Source: a bacterium (GTDB taxonomy: Bacteria; Pseudomonadota; Gammaproteobacteria; GCA-002705445; GCA-002716945). Taken from it: a stretch of DNA of 33,595 nucleotides. Every line of letters starts with the position of its first letter. Position 1 is the stretch's first letter. The stretch covers positions 1-33,595 of the forward strand of contig JAPOHH010000010.1 of NCBI GenBank assembly GCA_029979505.1, read 5' to 3'. The notes beneath the pieces are model-generated. The model was not told the origin of the DNA. It searched no databases and saw only the letters and a list, made by a program, of their open reading frames with translations. A program made the position numbers and the translations under genes. Positions 17,648 to 27,016 of this stretch are shown here, piece by piece.

Positions 17648-18320
17648 ATAAGAAATAATTAATATCTGTATTTTTTGATAAAGAAAATGATTCATCTAAA
17701 GGATTAAAATCTAATCCATCTATATTTTTAATTTTGAAATTATGGCTTTCCAATAATGATGTAACCTCATATGGTGTTATGAATTTTGAATATTGATGCG
17801 TTCCTTTTGGAACATAATTTAGTATATATTCAGCTACAATTTTCGCTAAAAGGAAAGACTTAAGATTTCTATTTATAGTCGATAGAAATAATTTAGAATC
17901 CTTTTTAGTTATTTCGTCGATTTTCTTAATCAACATATTAGGATCATTAATATGTTCAATCATTTCAAAGCAGACTACATAATCAAAGCTCATAGTACTT
18001 GCTAAATCAAATATAGATTCATTTTTATATTCGATATCAAGGCTTTGTTCTTTAGCATGTTGTCTAGCTATTGATATCGATTTCTTAGATGAATCAATTC
18101 CTGTAACATTAGCGCCTTTTTTGCAGAGCTCTTCACATAAGAGTCCACCTCCACACCCTATGTCTAAGATATTTTTTCCACTAAGACTACATTTGGACAA
18201 TATATATTCAGACCTAATCGGATTTAATTTATGTAATAACTTATAATGCCCAGACTTATTCCACCAATCATATGCATATTCGTTAAAATGAGATTCTTGA
18301 TTTTCTTCTTTTTTTTTCAT
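17628..18320 (-). CDS. ubiG: Ubiquinone biosynthesis O-methyltransferase
   Basis: UbiG performs both O-methylations of the ubiquinone ring. The start 'HFNEYAYDWWNKSGHYKLLHKLNPIR' is the UbiG signature (E. coli: FxxxAxxWWdpxGxfkpLHxiNPlR). The SAM-binding motif is 'ILDIGCGGGLLCEELCKKGANVTGID' (about residues 51-76), with 'VVCFEMIEHI' and 'STINRN' following. Length 230 is near E. coli (240). It implies a ubiquinone-based respiratory chain. It overlaps the upstream amidohydrolase-like gene by 4 nt and the HAD phosphatase by 20 nt. Confidence 0.96.
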   Translation of the reverse strand: MKKKEENQESHFNEYAYDWWNKSGHYKLLHKLNPIRSEYILSKCSLSGKNILDIGCGGGLLCEELCKKGANVTGIDSSKKSISIARQHAKEQSLDIEYKNESIFDLASTMSFDYVVCFEMIEHINDPNMLIKKIDEITKKDSKLFLSTINRNLKSFLLAKIVAEYILNYVPKGTHQYSKFITPYEVTSLLESHNFKIKNIDGLDFNPLDESFSLSKNTDINYFLYAQKYT

Positions 18321-19396
18321 TTTATATCCATTTTCTTACCAGATGACCATACATGAGTTAAGCTTTCCTTGTCAAGGTTACAAATATTTAGGTTAATATC
18401 ACTATTTTCAATAAAATGCGATTTCTTATAATTGAACAGATTAAATGAAGCCTGGTTACCTTTTTTTATACATCCAGATGATAAGTAATTTGAGAATAGA
18501 TTAGAGGTATTAGTAGTAACACAATCCATTATTTTATTTATAGTATTAATATTTGTACTGTTACCCATTACAGCATTTATAAGGTTGATTACCTTATAAA
18601 ACTGATATGATTCACAGTCATTAGAGACTAATACACACCTGAATTTTTTTTCTAGTAGTGATATAAAATATTTTAATTTCTCTATATCACTAATCTCTTT
18701 ATATGAAATCATTAAAGTTGAATTATTTCTTTTAACACATAACAACCATTCTTTGCTAAAGCTTGAAAAGCCATGAAAGTGACAATTATTTATAAGATTT
18801 ATGTCTTCCCAATATTCGATATAACCATTTATTTCTTTTTTGTCAGTCATATTTTTAAGTTCATCTAAGTTAATGTGTAAATTAATATTTAATTCATTTG
18901 TTATTGATGAAATCTTTTTTATAAATTCATTTTTAAAGCTACAAATATTCTTTAAGCTAATACTTAATGACTTAGTCGGATCTGATTTAAAACTATCAAG
19001 TAAAGATGTAATATTATTTATATCTAATTGGCTAATAACTTTTCCATCTAATTCTAAAACTTGTCCAAGTTCTAGATGACCATCAAAATTATATTTTATA
19101 GTATTGTTATTATCAGTTAAGAGATTTACTCTCGTAACACCATATCTTAATAATTTATTTAGTTTAATATCTAAATGATCAGTACCAATACAGTCATCTG
19201 TATTAATGTAACTTTCTGTCAAAGACGGCATAAGTACATGATCAGAATATTCAATTATTCTCAGATTTGTATATTTTTTTTCGATACTAGCTTTGTCAAT
19301 GACCTCCCTAATTACTGATTGATCAATTAGCAATGCTTTTTCTTTTTCAAACTTTTTGTTATTTAGATAAATCCATTTTGGTGAAATTATAAACAT
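18317..19396 (-). CDS. Degenerate TRZ/ATZ-type amidohydrolase-fold protein
   Basis: In Pseudomonas the gene between gyrA and ubiG encodes a TRZ/ATZ-family deaminase (5'-methylthioadenosine/S-adenosylhomocysteine deaminase-like). This 359-residue protein keeps the layout: an N-terminal beta part, 'HVLMPSLTESYINT' where homologues have PGLxNxHxH, 'INLHINLDELK' where they have HxHxxET, and 'NNCHFHGFS' where they have AHCVHL. The metal-binding histidines are replaced (Tyr63 and Asn65 for HxH, Asn in the third and fourth ligand sites); an Asp remains in 'VSNDCES'. It is also shorter than usual (about 440). The frame is intact and the gene overlaps ubiG, so it is probably expressed but not a conventional deaminase. 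Family assignment relies on alignment by eye plus gene order. Confidence 0.65.
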   Translation of the reverse strand: MFIISPKWIYLNNKKFEKEKALLIDQSVIREVIDKASIEKKYTNLRIIEYSDHVLMPSLTESYINTDDCIGTDHLDIKLNKLLRYGVTRVNLLTDNNNTIKYNFDGHLELGQVLELDGKVISQLDINNITSLLDSFKSDPTKSLSISLKNICSFKNEFIKKISSITNELNINLHINLDELKNMTDKKEINGYIEYWEDINLINNCHFHGFSSFSKEWLLCVKRNNSTLMISYKEISDIEKLKYFISLLEKKFRCVLVSNDCESYQFYKVINLINAVMGNSTNINTINKIMDCVTTNTSNLFSNYLSSGCIKKGNQASFNLFNYKKSHFIENSDINLNICNLDKESLTHVWSSGKKMDIK

Positions 19397-19451
19397 TATA
19401 AAATTCTATACTGTTAGGACTTTAATTTATATCGTTTATAGACAGTATTTA

Positions 19452-19460
19452 TGCTAAAAT
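19452..19460 (+). promoter_or_regulatory. gyrA: Extended -10 promoter upstream of gyrA
   Basis: TGCTAAAAT (19452-19460) is an extended -10 element (TGn plus 5 of 6 to TATAAT) in the 98-bp divergent spacer between gyrA and the amidohydrolase-like gene. Transcription from about 19467 would give a 28-nt leader. Lack of a strong -35 fits an extended -10 promoter. Apart from a 9-codon upstream frame at 19473-19502, I see nothing else in the spacer. Confidence 0.45.
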
Positions 19461-19494
19461 ACAGGCTTAAATATGGCACAAAAAATAACCATTA

Positions 19495-22023
19495 ATGTCT
19501 GAATATTCACAAATTAAGCTCGATGACGAGATGCGTCATTCATACATAGAATATGCTATGTCTGTAATAGTAGGAAGAGCTTTGCCTGATGTGCGAGATG
19601 GCTTGAAACCAGTACATAGAAGAGTTCTATTCTCAATGCATGAGTTAAATAATGGCTATAATAAGGCTTATAAAAAATCAGCTAGAATTGTTGGTGATGT
19701 AATTGGTAAATATCATCCTCATGGAGATACAGCTGTATACGATACAATCGTAAGACTTGCTCAACCGTTTTCAATGCGCTATCCGTTAGTAGATGGACAA
19801 GGTAACTTTGGTTCTATTGATGGCGACTCACCAGCAGCTATGAGATATACCGAAGTAAGGATGTCACGTCTATCTCATGAACTTCTCTCAGACATTGATA
19901 AAAACACTGTAGACTTTAACCCCAACTATGATGGTTCTGAAAATGAACCAACAGTATTACCCACAAGAATACCTAATTTATTAATAAATGGTGCATCCGG
20001 TATAGCTGTTGGTATGGCAACAAATATCCCACCTCATAATTTAAATGAAGTAATTGATGGAGTAATAGCCATTATAAAAAACCCATCTCTTGCAAATGAT
20101 GAGTTTGTAGATGATTTTATAAGAGAAACTGGTTTCAGTGGACCGGATTTTCCAACAGGAGCTGAGATAAAAGATAATGGTGGAATTTATCAAGCGATTA
20201 AAACAGGAAGAGGCTCATTTAAAATTAGAGCTATTCATTCTGTAGAAGAAAAGCAAGATAAAAATTCTATCATCATTCACGAATTGCCATATCAAGTTAA
20301 TAAAGCAAAGTTAATTGAAAATATTGCATTATTAGTAAGAGATAAAAAAATTTCAGGTATCAATCATCTACGTGATGAATCAGATAGAGATGGATTAAGA
20401 ATTGTTATAGAGCTTAAGAAAGGTGAGCAACCAGATGTAATTTTGAGCAGCTTGTATAAGCAGACTAATCTTCAGACTTCTTTTTCTGTAAATATGGTTT
20501 GTCTTGTAGATGGAGAACCATGCACAATAAGTATTCCTTCTGCTCTATCTGAATTTATTAAACATCGAAGAGAGGTGATTACAAGGAGAACTCTTTACCA
20601 ATTAAACAAAACGTATAGCAAAGCACATATTCTTGAAGGTTTAAGCATAGCCTTAAACAATATTGATGAAATAATAAATCTTATAAAAAAATCTAAATCT
20701 AGTAATGATGCAAAAAAACAAATAACTAATAAAGCATGGTCAACATCTAAAAATAAATGGATATTATCTAAACTTATAAATGATTGTAAAGATTATATGA
20801 CAGTCGATACGGCTGTTGGATTAGTTGGAGATAAATACACAATAAGCGATGAGCAAGCACAAGCAATTTTAGACATGAAACTTAATAAGCTTACTAATCT
20901 AGAACAAGACGCTGTAATTCAGGACTATAACGATTCTATCAAATCAATTAAAGAATACCTGAGTATATTATCTAATCCTGATGAGTTGAATAGTTTAATG
21001 ATAAATGAACTTTTAGAAATCAAAGATTCTTATGGGCAGACTAGAAGATCTAAGATATCTGATGATGAAGGACTTCTAAATAGAGAGGACATGATAAAAA
21101 AAGAGGATGTTATCGTTGTTCTTACAGAGGCAAATTATGTAAAAAGAATGCCTGTCACAGAGTTTAGAAGTCAGAAACGTGGTGGTCGCGGTGTAAATGC
21201 TGCTAATTTTAAAGAAGGAGATAAGGCAAAGCTATTAGTATGTGCACATACACATGATACAATCTTGTGTTTTTCTACAAAAGGTAAAGCATTCTCCATA
21301 AGAGTATTTGATATTCCTGATACAAGTAGACAAGCAAGAGGTAAGTCAATAAATAATATACTTCCACTTGAATCAGATGAATCAATATCAGCTATTTTGG
21401 CAGTCAAAAACTTTGAAGAGGATAGTTATCTATTTTTAACAACAAGGGATGGAATGGTAAATAGAATTTCTTTATCATCATTTAAGAAAGTTCGAAACAG
21501 TGGTCTAAAAGCAATTCTATTGAAAGATGATGATTATTTATTTAATGCATTGCATACAAGCGGCACTGATAGAATCATACTTTCATCATCAATGGGTAAG
21601 TCAATTATGTTTCATGAGTCTCAGATTAGAGAAAGATCTAGAGGCACACAAGGCGTTGTAGGAATTAAGCTAAATAATGACGCTAAAATAATCTCTTCAC
21701 TTAATATTATGTCCGAGCAGGTGATTTTTGTAACTGAAAATGGCTATGGGAATAAGATTTCTGTTGATTCTTATAATGAACAAAATAGAGGTGGTCAGGG
21801 TGTTATATCTATAAAAACATCAAAGAGAAATGGATTTGTGGTTGGTGCTGTTAATGTTAACAATAATGATTATATAATTCTAATAACGAATAAAGGTAAG
21901 ACAATTAAAATATCAGCTTCTGACATGAAGACTATCAATAGAAATACTCAGGGCGTTCGTTTGCAAGATATGACTGATGATGAGAAAATAACAGCGGTTT
22001 CATTTGAACGTACAAGTGATTAG
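19495..22023 (+). CDS. gyrA: DNA gyrase subunit A
   Basis: GyrA cuts and rejoins DNA in the A2B2 gyrase that introduces negative supercoils. The catalytic Tyr118 is in '[11 protein letters not shown]'. The quinolone-resistance region reads '[11 protein letters not shown]', with Thr79 at the place of E. coli Ser83 and Asp83 at Asp87; Thr occurs naturally in Pseudomonas. The C-terminal beta-pinwheel starts with a GyrA box 'QKRGGRG' (canonical QRRGGKG), which marks it as GyrA rather than ParC, and 'RGGQGV' and 'NTQGVRLQ' blade motifs follow. Length 842 compares with 875 in E. coli; the acidic C-terminal tail is short. First gene of an 11-gene plus-strand run. Confidence 0.97.
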   Translation: MSEYSQIKLDDEMRHSYIEYAMSVIVGRALPDVRDGLKPVHRRVLFSMHELNNGYNKAYKKSARIVGDVIGKYHPHGDTAVYDTIVRLAQPFSMRYPLVDGQGNFGSIDGDSPAAMRYTEVRMSRLSHELLSDIDKNTVDFNPNYDGSENEPTVLPTRIPNLLINGASGIAVGMATNIPPHNLNEVIDGVIAIIKNPSLANDEFVDDFIRETGFSGPDFPTGAEIKDNGGIYQAIKTGRGSFKIRAIHSVEEKQDKNSIIIHELPYQVNKAKLIENIALLVRDKKISGINHLRDESDRDGLRIVIELKKGEQPDVILSSLYKQTNLQTSFSVNMVCLVDGEPCTISIPSALSEFIKHRREVITRRTLYQLNKTYSKAHILEGLSIALNNIDEIINLIKKSKSSNDAKKQITNKAWSTSKNKWILSKLINDCKDYMTVDTAVGLVGDKYTISDEQAQAILDMKLNKLTNLEQDAVIQDYNDSIKSIKEYLSILSNPDELNSLMINELLEIKDSYGQTRRSKISDDEGLLNREDMIKKEDVIVVLTEANYVKRMPVTEFRSQKRGGRGVNAANFKEGDKAKLLVCAHTHDTILCFSTKGKAFSIRVFDIPDTSRQARGKSINNILPLESDESISAILAVKNFEEDSYLFLTTRDGMVNRISLSSFKKVRNSGLKAILLKDDDYLFNALHTSGTDRIILSSSMGKSIMFHESQIRERSRGTQGVVGIKLNNDAKIISSLNIMSEQVIFVTENGYGNKISVDSYNEQNRGGQGVISIKTSKRNGFVVGAVNVNNNDYIILITNKGKTIKISASDMKTINRNTQGVRLQDMTDDEKITAVSFERTSD

Positions 22024-22026
22024 ATT

Positions 22027-23094
22027 ATGTTAAAGAAATATAGAGATAATATTGACGCTATAGATATAAAAATACTTAAACTCTTAAATCAAAGAGCTGA
22101 GATTGCCAAAAATGTAGCTGAATATAAAAAAGCATCTAATAATACACTTATATTTAGACCAGACAGAGAATCTCAGATTATAAAAAAATTAAGACTTCTT
22201 AATGATGGCCCGCTTAATGCAAGTCATATACATAATATTTATAGAGAAATAATTTCTTCATGCTTGTCACTGGAAACTAATCTAAAAGTATCATTTCTTG
22301 GCCCAGAAGGTACTTATAGCCAAATAGCAGCAAGAAAATTTTTTGGAAACAGTGTAACAAAAGACAGTAAAAAAAACCTATCAGAAGTATTTGATGCTGT
22401 AAAAAATAATACAAGTGATTATGGAGTAGTGCCAGTAGAAAATTCAAATCAAGGTAGCATTAAAGCAACAATTGATTTCCTTCTAAAGTACAATGTAAAA
22501 ATTTGCGGGGAACAGAATATGCCTATTAGACATACACTTATGTCAAAAAGCACATCATTAAAAGCAATAAAAAAAATATATGCTCATAATCAAACTTTAT
22601 CTCAATGTTCAGAATGGATTAATAAAAACCTTCCGAACGCTGAATGTATTTCTACAGATAGTAATGCTCAAGCAGCACTTCATGTAAAAAAAGAAAAAAA
22701 CTCATCATGTATTGCTAATGAAGTATGTAGCAAATTATATAAACTTAATATTATCGCTCGTAGCATCAATGACTCTTACGATAATACAACAAGATTTCTT
22801 GTTATAGGAAATTCAGAAATAGCTGAATCAAAAAATGACAAGACTACTTTCGTCATGTCATTACAAAATAAATCAGGATCGCTATCAAAAGCATTGCAAG
22901 TTCTATCGGACAGTAAAATATCTATGACAAAAATTGAATCCATTCCAACAAAAGAAAAAAACTGGGAATACTTATTTTTAATAGATATATCAGGGCATAT
23001 AAATAATAAAAAAATATCTGATGCTCTAAATAAAATAAAAAAACAATCTAGATATTTTCAACTACTAGGATCTTATCCAAAGAGCATAGATTAA
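22027..23094 (+). CDS. pheA: Bifunctional chorismate mutase/prephenate dehydratase (P-protein)
   Basis: PheA converts chorismate to prephenate and then to phenylpyruvate. Domains: AroQ chorismate mutase (about residues 1-85; 'RDNIDAIDIKILKLLNQRAEIA'), prephenate dehydratase (about 87-265; 'FLGPEGTYSQIAA', 'GVVPVENSNQGS', catalytic 'NTTRFLVIG' at 253-261) and a C-terminal ACT domain (about 272-350). The ACT phenylalanine-binding motifs GALV and ESRP of E. coli appear here as GSLS (284-287) and ESIP (304-307), so feedback inhibition may differ. Length 355 is slightly below E. coli (386). It follows gyrA after 3 nt; the serC gene that often lies between them is absent. Confidence 0.96.
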   Translation: MLKKYRDNIDAIDIKILKLLNQRAEIAKNVAEYKKASNNTLIFRPDRESQIIKKLRLLNDGPLNASHIHNIYREIISSCLSLETNLKVSFLGPEGTYSQIAARKFFGNSVTKDSKKNLSEVFDAVKNNTSDYGVVPVENSNQGSIKATIDFLLKYNVKICGEQNMPIRHTLMSKSTSLKAIKKIYAHNQTLSQCSEWINKNLPNAECISTDSNAQAALHVKKEKNSSCIANEVCSKLYKLNIIARSINDSYDNTTRFLVIGNSEIAESKNDKTTFVMSLQNKSGSLSKALQVLSDSKISMTKIESIPTKEKNWEYLFLIDISGHINNKKISDALNKIKKQSRYFQLLGSYPKSID

Positions 23095-23096
23095 TA

Positions 23097-24200
23097 GTGG
23101 CCAATATAATCAAAAAATATACACCTGGTTTTAACATACATGATATCCAGAAAAAGTATAATCTTAAAAAAGTTATAAAACTAGCATCTAATGAGAATCC
23201 ATTTATTTCAAAAAATGTTTTATCATTTATAAATAACTCAAAACATAATTTAAACCTTTATCCAGACAGTAATCCACACAATCTCCATTCTGAAATAGCC
23301 AAAAGCATTGGTTATCGTATGACTGATAAAAACATTATTCTTGGTAATGGTAGTAATGAAATATTAGAGCTCATTGTGAGGTCAAATATTGATAATAAAT
23401 CTGAAGTTATTATACCTAAACATTCTTTTTTAGTTTATGAGATTATTTCTAAGCTCCAGAATGCTAAAATTATCATAAGTAAACCAGAAAATGATAAAAA
23501 TAATAAAAACTACTTAGGGGTAAATCTCACTGCAATATATGAAAAAATTTCAAAAAATACAAAGTTAATATTTATTGCAAATCCAGCTAATCCTACTGGG
23601 ACCTATATATCTATAAAGCATATTGATGATTTTCTTAAATCAATTCCTAAGAAAATATTAGTAATTATTGATGAAGCATATTTTGAATATCTAGATTCAA
23701 ATATTGACAAATCTGCTATTAGTTTGATTAAAAAATACAAAAATATATATGTTACAAGATCATTTTCAAAAATATATGGATTGGCATCTTTAAGAGTTGG
23801 ATATGGAGTTTCTAACCCGGAAAATATTAATAAACTTAAATTATATAAACAACCTTTTAGTACAAATTATTTTGCTCAAAAAGCAGCTAGTATTGCTTTA
23901 AAAGATTCTAGTTTTATAAAAGAAAGTAAAAAAAATAATCACGATGCATTACAACAATTTAAAAAAATATTTGATGAATTAAAGATAACCTATCTAGGTA
24001 CTTATTGTAACTTCATTACTTTTAGAGTCGGCAATAATTCTAGTTCATTATTCAATTATTTATTAACTAAGGGCGTAATCGTGAGACCATTGACTAACTA
24101 CAAATTACCAGAATACTTAAGAGTGTCCTTAGGCTCTCCTAGTGACAATAAACTATTTATAAAGCATCTAAAAGGATTCTATAGTGAAAATACTAAATAA
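23097..24200 (+). CDS. hisC: Histidinol-phosphate/aromatic aminotransferase
   Basis: This PLP-dependent fold-type I aminotransferase converts imidazole acetol phosphate to histidinol phosphate. The pheA-hisC-tyrA context suggests it also serves, or mainly serves, in Phe/Tyr transamination. The PLP Lys225 is in 'TRSFSKIYGLASLRVGYG', with 'ANPANPTGTYIS' and 'IIDEAYFEYL' upstream and the N-terminal 'KLASNENPF'. Length 367 is standard. The start is GTG at 23097, 2 nt after pheA stops; the end overlaps tyrA by 17 nt. Confidence 0.94.
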   Translation: MANIIKKYTPGFNIHDIQKKYNLKKVIKLASNENPFISKNVLSFINNSKHNLNLYPDSNPHNLHSEIAKSIGYRMTDKNIILGNGSNEILELIVRSNIDNKSEVIIPKHSFLVYEIISKLQNAKIIISKPENDKNNKNYLGVNLTAIYEKISKNTKLIFIANPANPTGTYISIKHIDDFLKSIPKKILVIIDEAYFEYLDSNIDKSAISLIKKYKNIYVTRSFSKIYGLASLRVGYGVSNPENINKLKLYKQPFSTNYFAQKAASIALKDSSFIKESKKNNHDALQQFKKIFDELKITYLGTYCNFITFRVGNNSSSLFNYLLTKGVIVRPLTNYKLPEYLRVSLGSPSDNKLFIKHLKGFYSENTK

Positions 24201-25032
24201 AATATTAGTAATTGGTCTCGGAATGATGGGCGCATCTTTATGCGCATCTATCAGAAAGAATAAGTTATCGAAAAATATTGTCGGTTACGATATTAATAAA
24301 AAAAACTTAAAGTATGCGATGAAAGAGAAACTCGTTGATGATACTTTATTTGACATATCTAAGATTGATAATCCTGATTTGATAATACTATGTACTCCTA
24401 TAAGTACTTATTTAGATATTTCATCTGAGATTGTAAAATACACATCAAAAAAGATAATACTGACAGATATTGGCAGTTCAAAAGGTAAGATTAGCAAAGA
24501 TTTATATAAGCTCATAAGTAAAACTAATATTGATTATCTAAGTTCACATCCCATGGCCGGCTCAGAAAAGTCGGGTGCAAGTAACAATTTACAAGATATG
24601 TTTCATAATAAGGTAGTATTTCTTATAGATAAGAGGAAATGTAGTAAATCCACGTATAATCGATTGTCTTCATTCTGGAAATCATTAGGATGTCATGTGC
24701 ATGACTTAAATCAAAATGAACATGATATTTTAATGTCGGAAACAAGTCATATATCTCATCTCATGTCATACATATTCATGTATTCTTTGCCAAAAAGAAT
24801 CATGGATAATAATTTATCATTATTACTAGGTGGAGGCATAAAAGAACATGTCAGATTAAGTCAGAGTAACTCGAAAATGTGGACTGATATATTTATTAAT
24901 AATAAAAATAATCTTAAAAAATCTATCAGCCGGATAGAAAAAAATCTTAAGATATTTAGAAAGCTTATTGATGATTCTAATGATAAAAAAATAATATCCA
25001 CTTTAGAGAAGATAAATAATAAAACCAAATGA
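24184..25032 (+). CDS. tyrA: Prephenate dehydrogenase
   Basis: TyrA oxidatively decarboxylates prephenate to 4-hydroxyphenylpyruvate (or arogenate to tyrosine). The NAD-binding motif is 'VIGLGMMGASL' at the N-terminus. 'DIGSSKGKI', 'HPMAGSEKSGA' and the catalytic-His segment 'SETSHISHLMSY' identify the family. There is no chorismate mutase or ACT domain; at 282 residues it is the monofunctional core. In Pseudomonas tyrA is fused to aroA; here the two are separate and overlap by 4 nt (ATGA). The start is GTG. Confidence 0.95.
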   Translation: MKILNKILVIGLGMMGASLCASIRKNKLSKNIVGYDINKKNLKYAMKEKLVDDTLFDISKIDNPDLIILCTPISTYLDISSEIVKYTSKKIILTDIGSSKGKISKDLYKLISKTNIDYLSSHPMAGSEKSGASNNLQDMFHNKVVFLIDKRKCSKSTYNRLSSFWKSLGCHVHDLNQNEHDILMSETSHISHLMSYIFMYSLPKRIMDNNLSLLLGGGIKEHVRLSQSNSKMWTDIFINNKNNLKKSISRIEKNLKIFRKLIDDSNDKKIISTLEKINNKTK

Positions 25033-26333
25033 TTTCTTCTAATAACCTTTTAGTCAATAAATCTAATCCATTTTTGGGAACAATAATTATCCCAGGTGAC
25101 AAATCAATTTCTCATCGGAGCGTTATACTTGGATCTCTTGCTGATGGAAAACTCACAGTGAGCAACTTTCTTAATTCAGAAGATTGCCTATGCACAGTAT
25201 CAGCTATGCAACAGTTAGGTGCTCAGATAGATATTGACAATACTTCATTAAGTATTAATGGTATGGGATTAACACAGCTTAAAGCTCCTAAAAATGTTAT
25301 AGATGCAGGTAATTCTGGCACTCTAATTCGTTTATTGTCTGGTGTACTAGCTACACAAAATTTCGATTCGATAATTACTGGAGATTCTTCGTTGAAGAAA
25401 AGGCCTATGAGGAGAATTATCGAGCCACTCAGTGACTGCGGAGCATATATATCATCAGAGAATTACATGGCACCTCTTAATATTCAAGGTAATGCCAATC
25501 TGAAACCAATAAATTACCAGCAGAAAATAGCGAGTGCTCAGATTAAATCTTGTTTGATGTTAACTTCACTATTTATAGATGGTACATCGTATTTCAAAGA
25601 GAATATTACAACACGTGATCATACTGAGAACATGCTCGAACACTTTAATTATAAAATAACTAGATCAGATAACTGTTCATCTATTATAGGTAGACAGGTA
25701 CTTACTGCAAAAGATATTGTTATTGGCTCTGATATTTCTTCGGCTGCATTTTTTATAGTTGCAACATTAATTACAAAAGGATCTAGAATTACATTACCTA
25801 ATATTAATATTAATAAATATAGAATTGGTATTATCCAAGTGCTGAAGAAAATGGGTGCTAACATTAACATAAGTAATGAACGATTAGAATCTAATGAATT
25901 GATAGGCGATTTAGATGTTTCATCATCAAAACTTAAAGCTATAAATCTTGATGGGAGTATAATTTCAACTCTTATTGATGAGTTTCCCATATTGTTCATC
26001 GCATGTTCTGTAGCCTCAGGGACATCAAAAATTAGCGGCATTGAAGAATTGAGACATAAAGAAAGTGATCGTATTAAATCTATGGAGGAAGGGTTGAAAG
26101 CAGTAGGTATAAATGTCTCATCTACTAACGACTCAATCGAAATTGAAGGTAGTGAAATATTTGGTGGTAAAGTTAATAGTTTTGGTGATCATAGAATAGC
26201 CATGTCATTTGCGATTGCAGGGCTAGTCTCTAAAAAATCAATTACCATTACTGATACAAAAAATATACGTACATCATTTCCGTCATTTGTGAAAATCATG
26301 AGAGAGCAGGGAGCTGAAATTTATGAAATCTAA
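25029..26333 (+). CDS. aroA: 3-phosphoshikimate 1-carboxyvinyltransferase (EPSP synthase)
   Basis: AroA joins shikimate 3-phosphate and PEP. Key parts are 'IPGDKSISHRSVILG' (Lys25), 'DAGNSGTLIRLLSGVLA', 'GDSSLKKRPMRR', the catalytic Asp region 'DEFPILFIACSVASG', 'ELRHKESDRI' and 'GDHRIAMSFAIAG'. Length 434 is normal. The PEP-site loop reads GNSGTLIRL rather than the enteric GNAGTAMRP, so it is unlike E. coli class I AroA. It overlaps cmk by 11 nt, repeating the aroA-cmk-rpsA order of gammaproteobacteria. Confidence 0.96.
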   Translation: MISSNNLLVNKSNPFLGTIIIPGDKSISHRSVILGSLADGKLTVSNFLNSEDCLCTVSAMQQLGAQIDIDNTSLSINGMGLTQLKAPKNVIDAGNSGTLIRLLSGVLATQNFDSIITGDSSLKKRPMRRIIEPLSDCGAYISSENYMAPLNIQGNANLKPINYQQKIASAQIKSCLMLTSLFIDGTSYFKENITTRDHTENMLEHFNYKITRSDNCSSIIGRQVLTAKDIVIGSDISSAAFFIVATLITKGSRITLPNININKYRIGIIQVLKKMGANINISNERLESNELIGDLDVSSSKLKAINLDGSIISTLIDEFPILFIACSVASGTSKISGIEELRHKESDRIKSMEEGLKAVGINVSSTNDSIEIEGSEIFGGKVNSFGDHRIAMSFAIAGLVSKKSITITDTKNIRTSFPSFVKIMREQGAEIYEI

Positions 26334-27003
26334 AAATACATTCATTATAACCATAGATGGAACTAGTGGCTCAGGCAAATCTACTATATCTAGATTACTT
26401 GCAAAAAATCTTAAGTTTACATTATTAGATAGCGGTAAACTTTATCGATCAGCTGGATACATAGTTTCTAAATCCTCCAATCTATTAGATTCATCTATAG
26501 ATTATAAAAAATTAATCTCTCAGTTATCTTTAAAGCCTAATGACACTACAAACGAATATGAAGTATATTTTAATAATCAATCAATAGATAACTACTTATA
26601 TACTGAGGATGTTGGAAAAGCTGCATCAGTTGTATCTAAAGTTGCTGAAGTTCGTAGATGTATGTTTGAACTACAACATTCGTGTGTAAGAGGAGATGGA
26701 CTTATAGCAAATGGACGTGATATGGGGAGTGAAGTATTTCCTAATGCACCACTTAAGATTTATATAGATGCTGACTTGGAGATAAGAGCCAAGAGAAGAT
26801 TTAACGAATTACTTGAAAAAGGTGAAAATGTAACTTTTGCTAATATTTATGATTCTCTTAAGAAAAGAGATGATAGCGACATGAATAGAGAGATATCTCC
26901 ACTAAAAATACCTAATAATGGGCATATATTAGACACATCTCAGCTAAAACCTGATGCAATTGTTGATAAAATATTAAATTTGTATACTATATCAACCAAT
27001 TAA
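26323..27003 (+). CDS. cmk: Cytidylate kinase
   Basis: Cmk phosphorylates CMP and dCMP with ATP. The P-loop is 'IDGTSGSGKSTISRLLA' (Lys19), followed by 'LLDSGKLYRSAGY', the CMP-binding 'IANGRDMGSEVFPNAPLKIYI' and 'RAKRRF..L' and 'KKRDDSDMNREISPLK'. Homologues usually read DTGAxYR where this has DSGKLYR, a small deviation. Length 226 matches the family (227 in E. coli). The start lies 11 nt inside aroA; rpsA begins 13 nt downstream. Confidence 0.95.
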   Translation: MKSKNTFIITIDGTSGSGKSTISRLLAKNLKFTLLDSGKLYRSAGYIVSKSSNLLDSSIDYKKLISQLSLKPNDTTNEYEVYFNNQSIDNYLYTEDVGKAASVVSKVAEVRRCMFELQHSCVRGDGLIANGRDMGSEVFPNAPLKIYIDADLEIRAKRRFNELLEKGENVTFANIYDSLKKRDDSDMNREISPLKIPNNGHILDTSQLKPDAIVDKILNLYTISTN

Positions 27004-27016
27004 TTAAATATAACAT

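Noticed and set aside
25649-26041. 130-codon minus-strand open frame inside aroA
   Set aside because: It is antisense to conserved EPSP-synthase sequence, with no start signal or family match.
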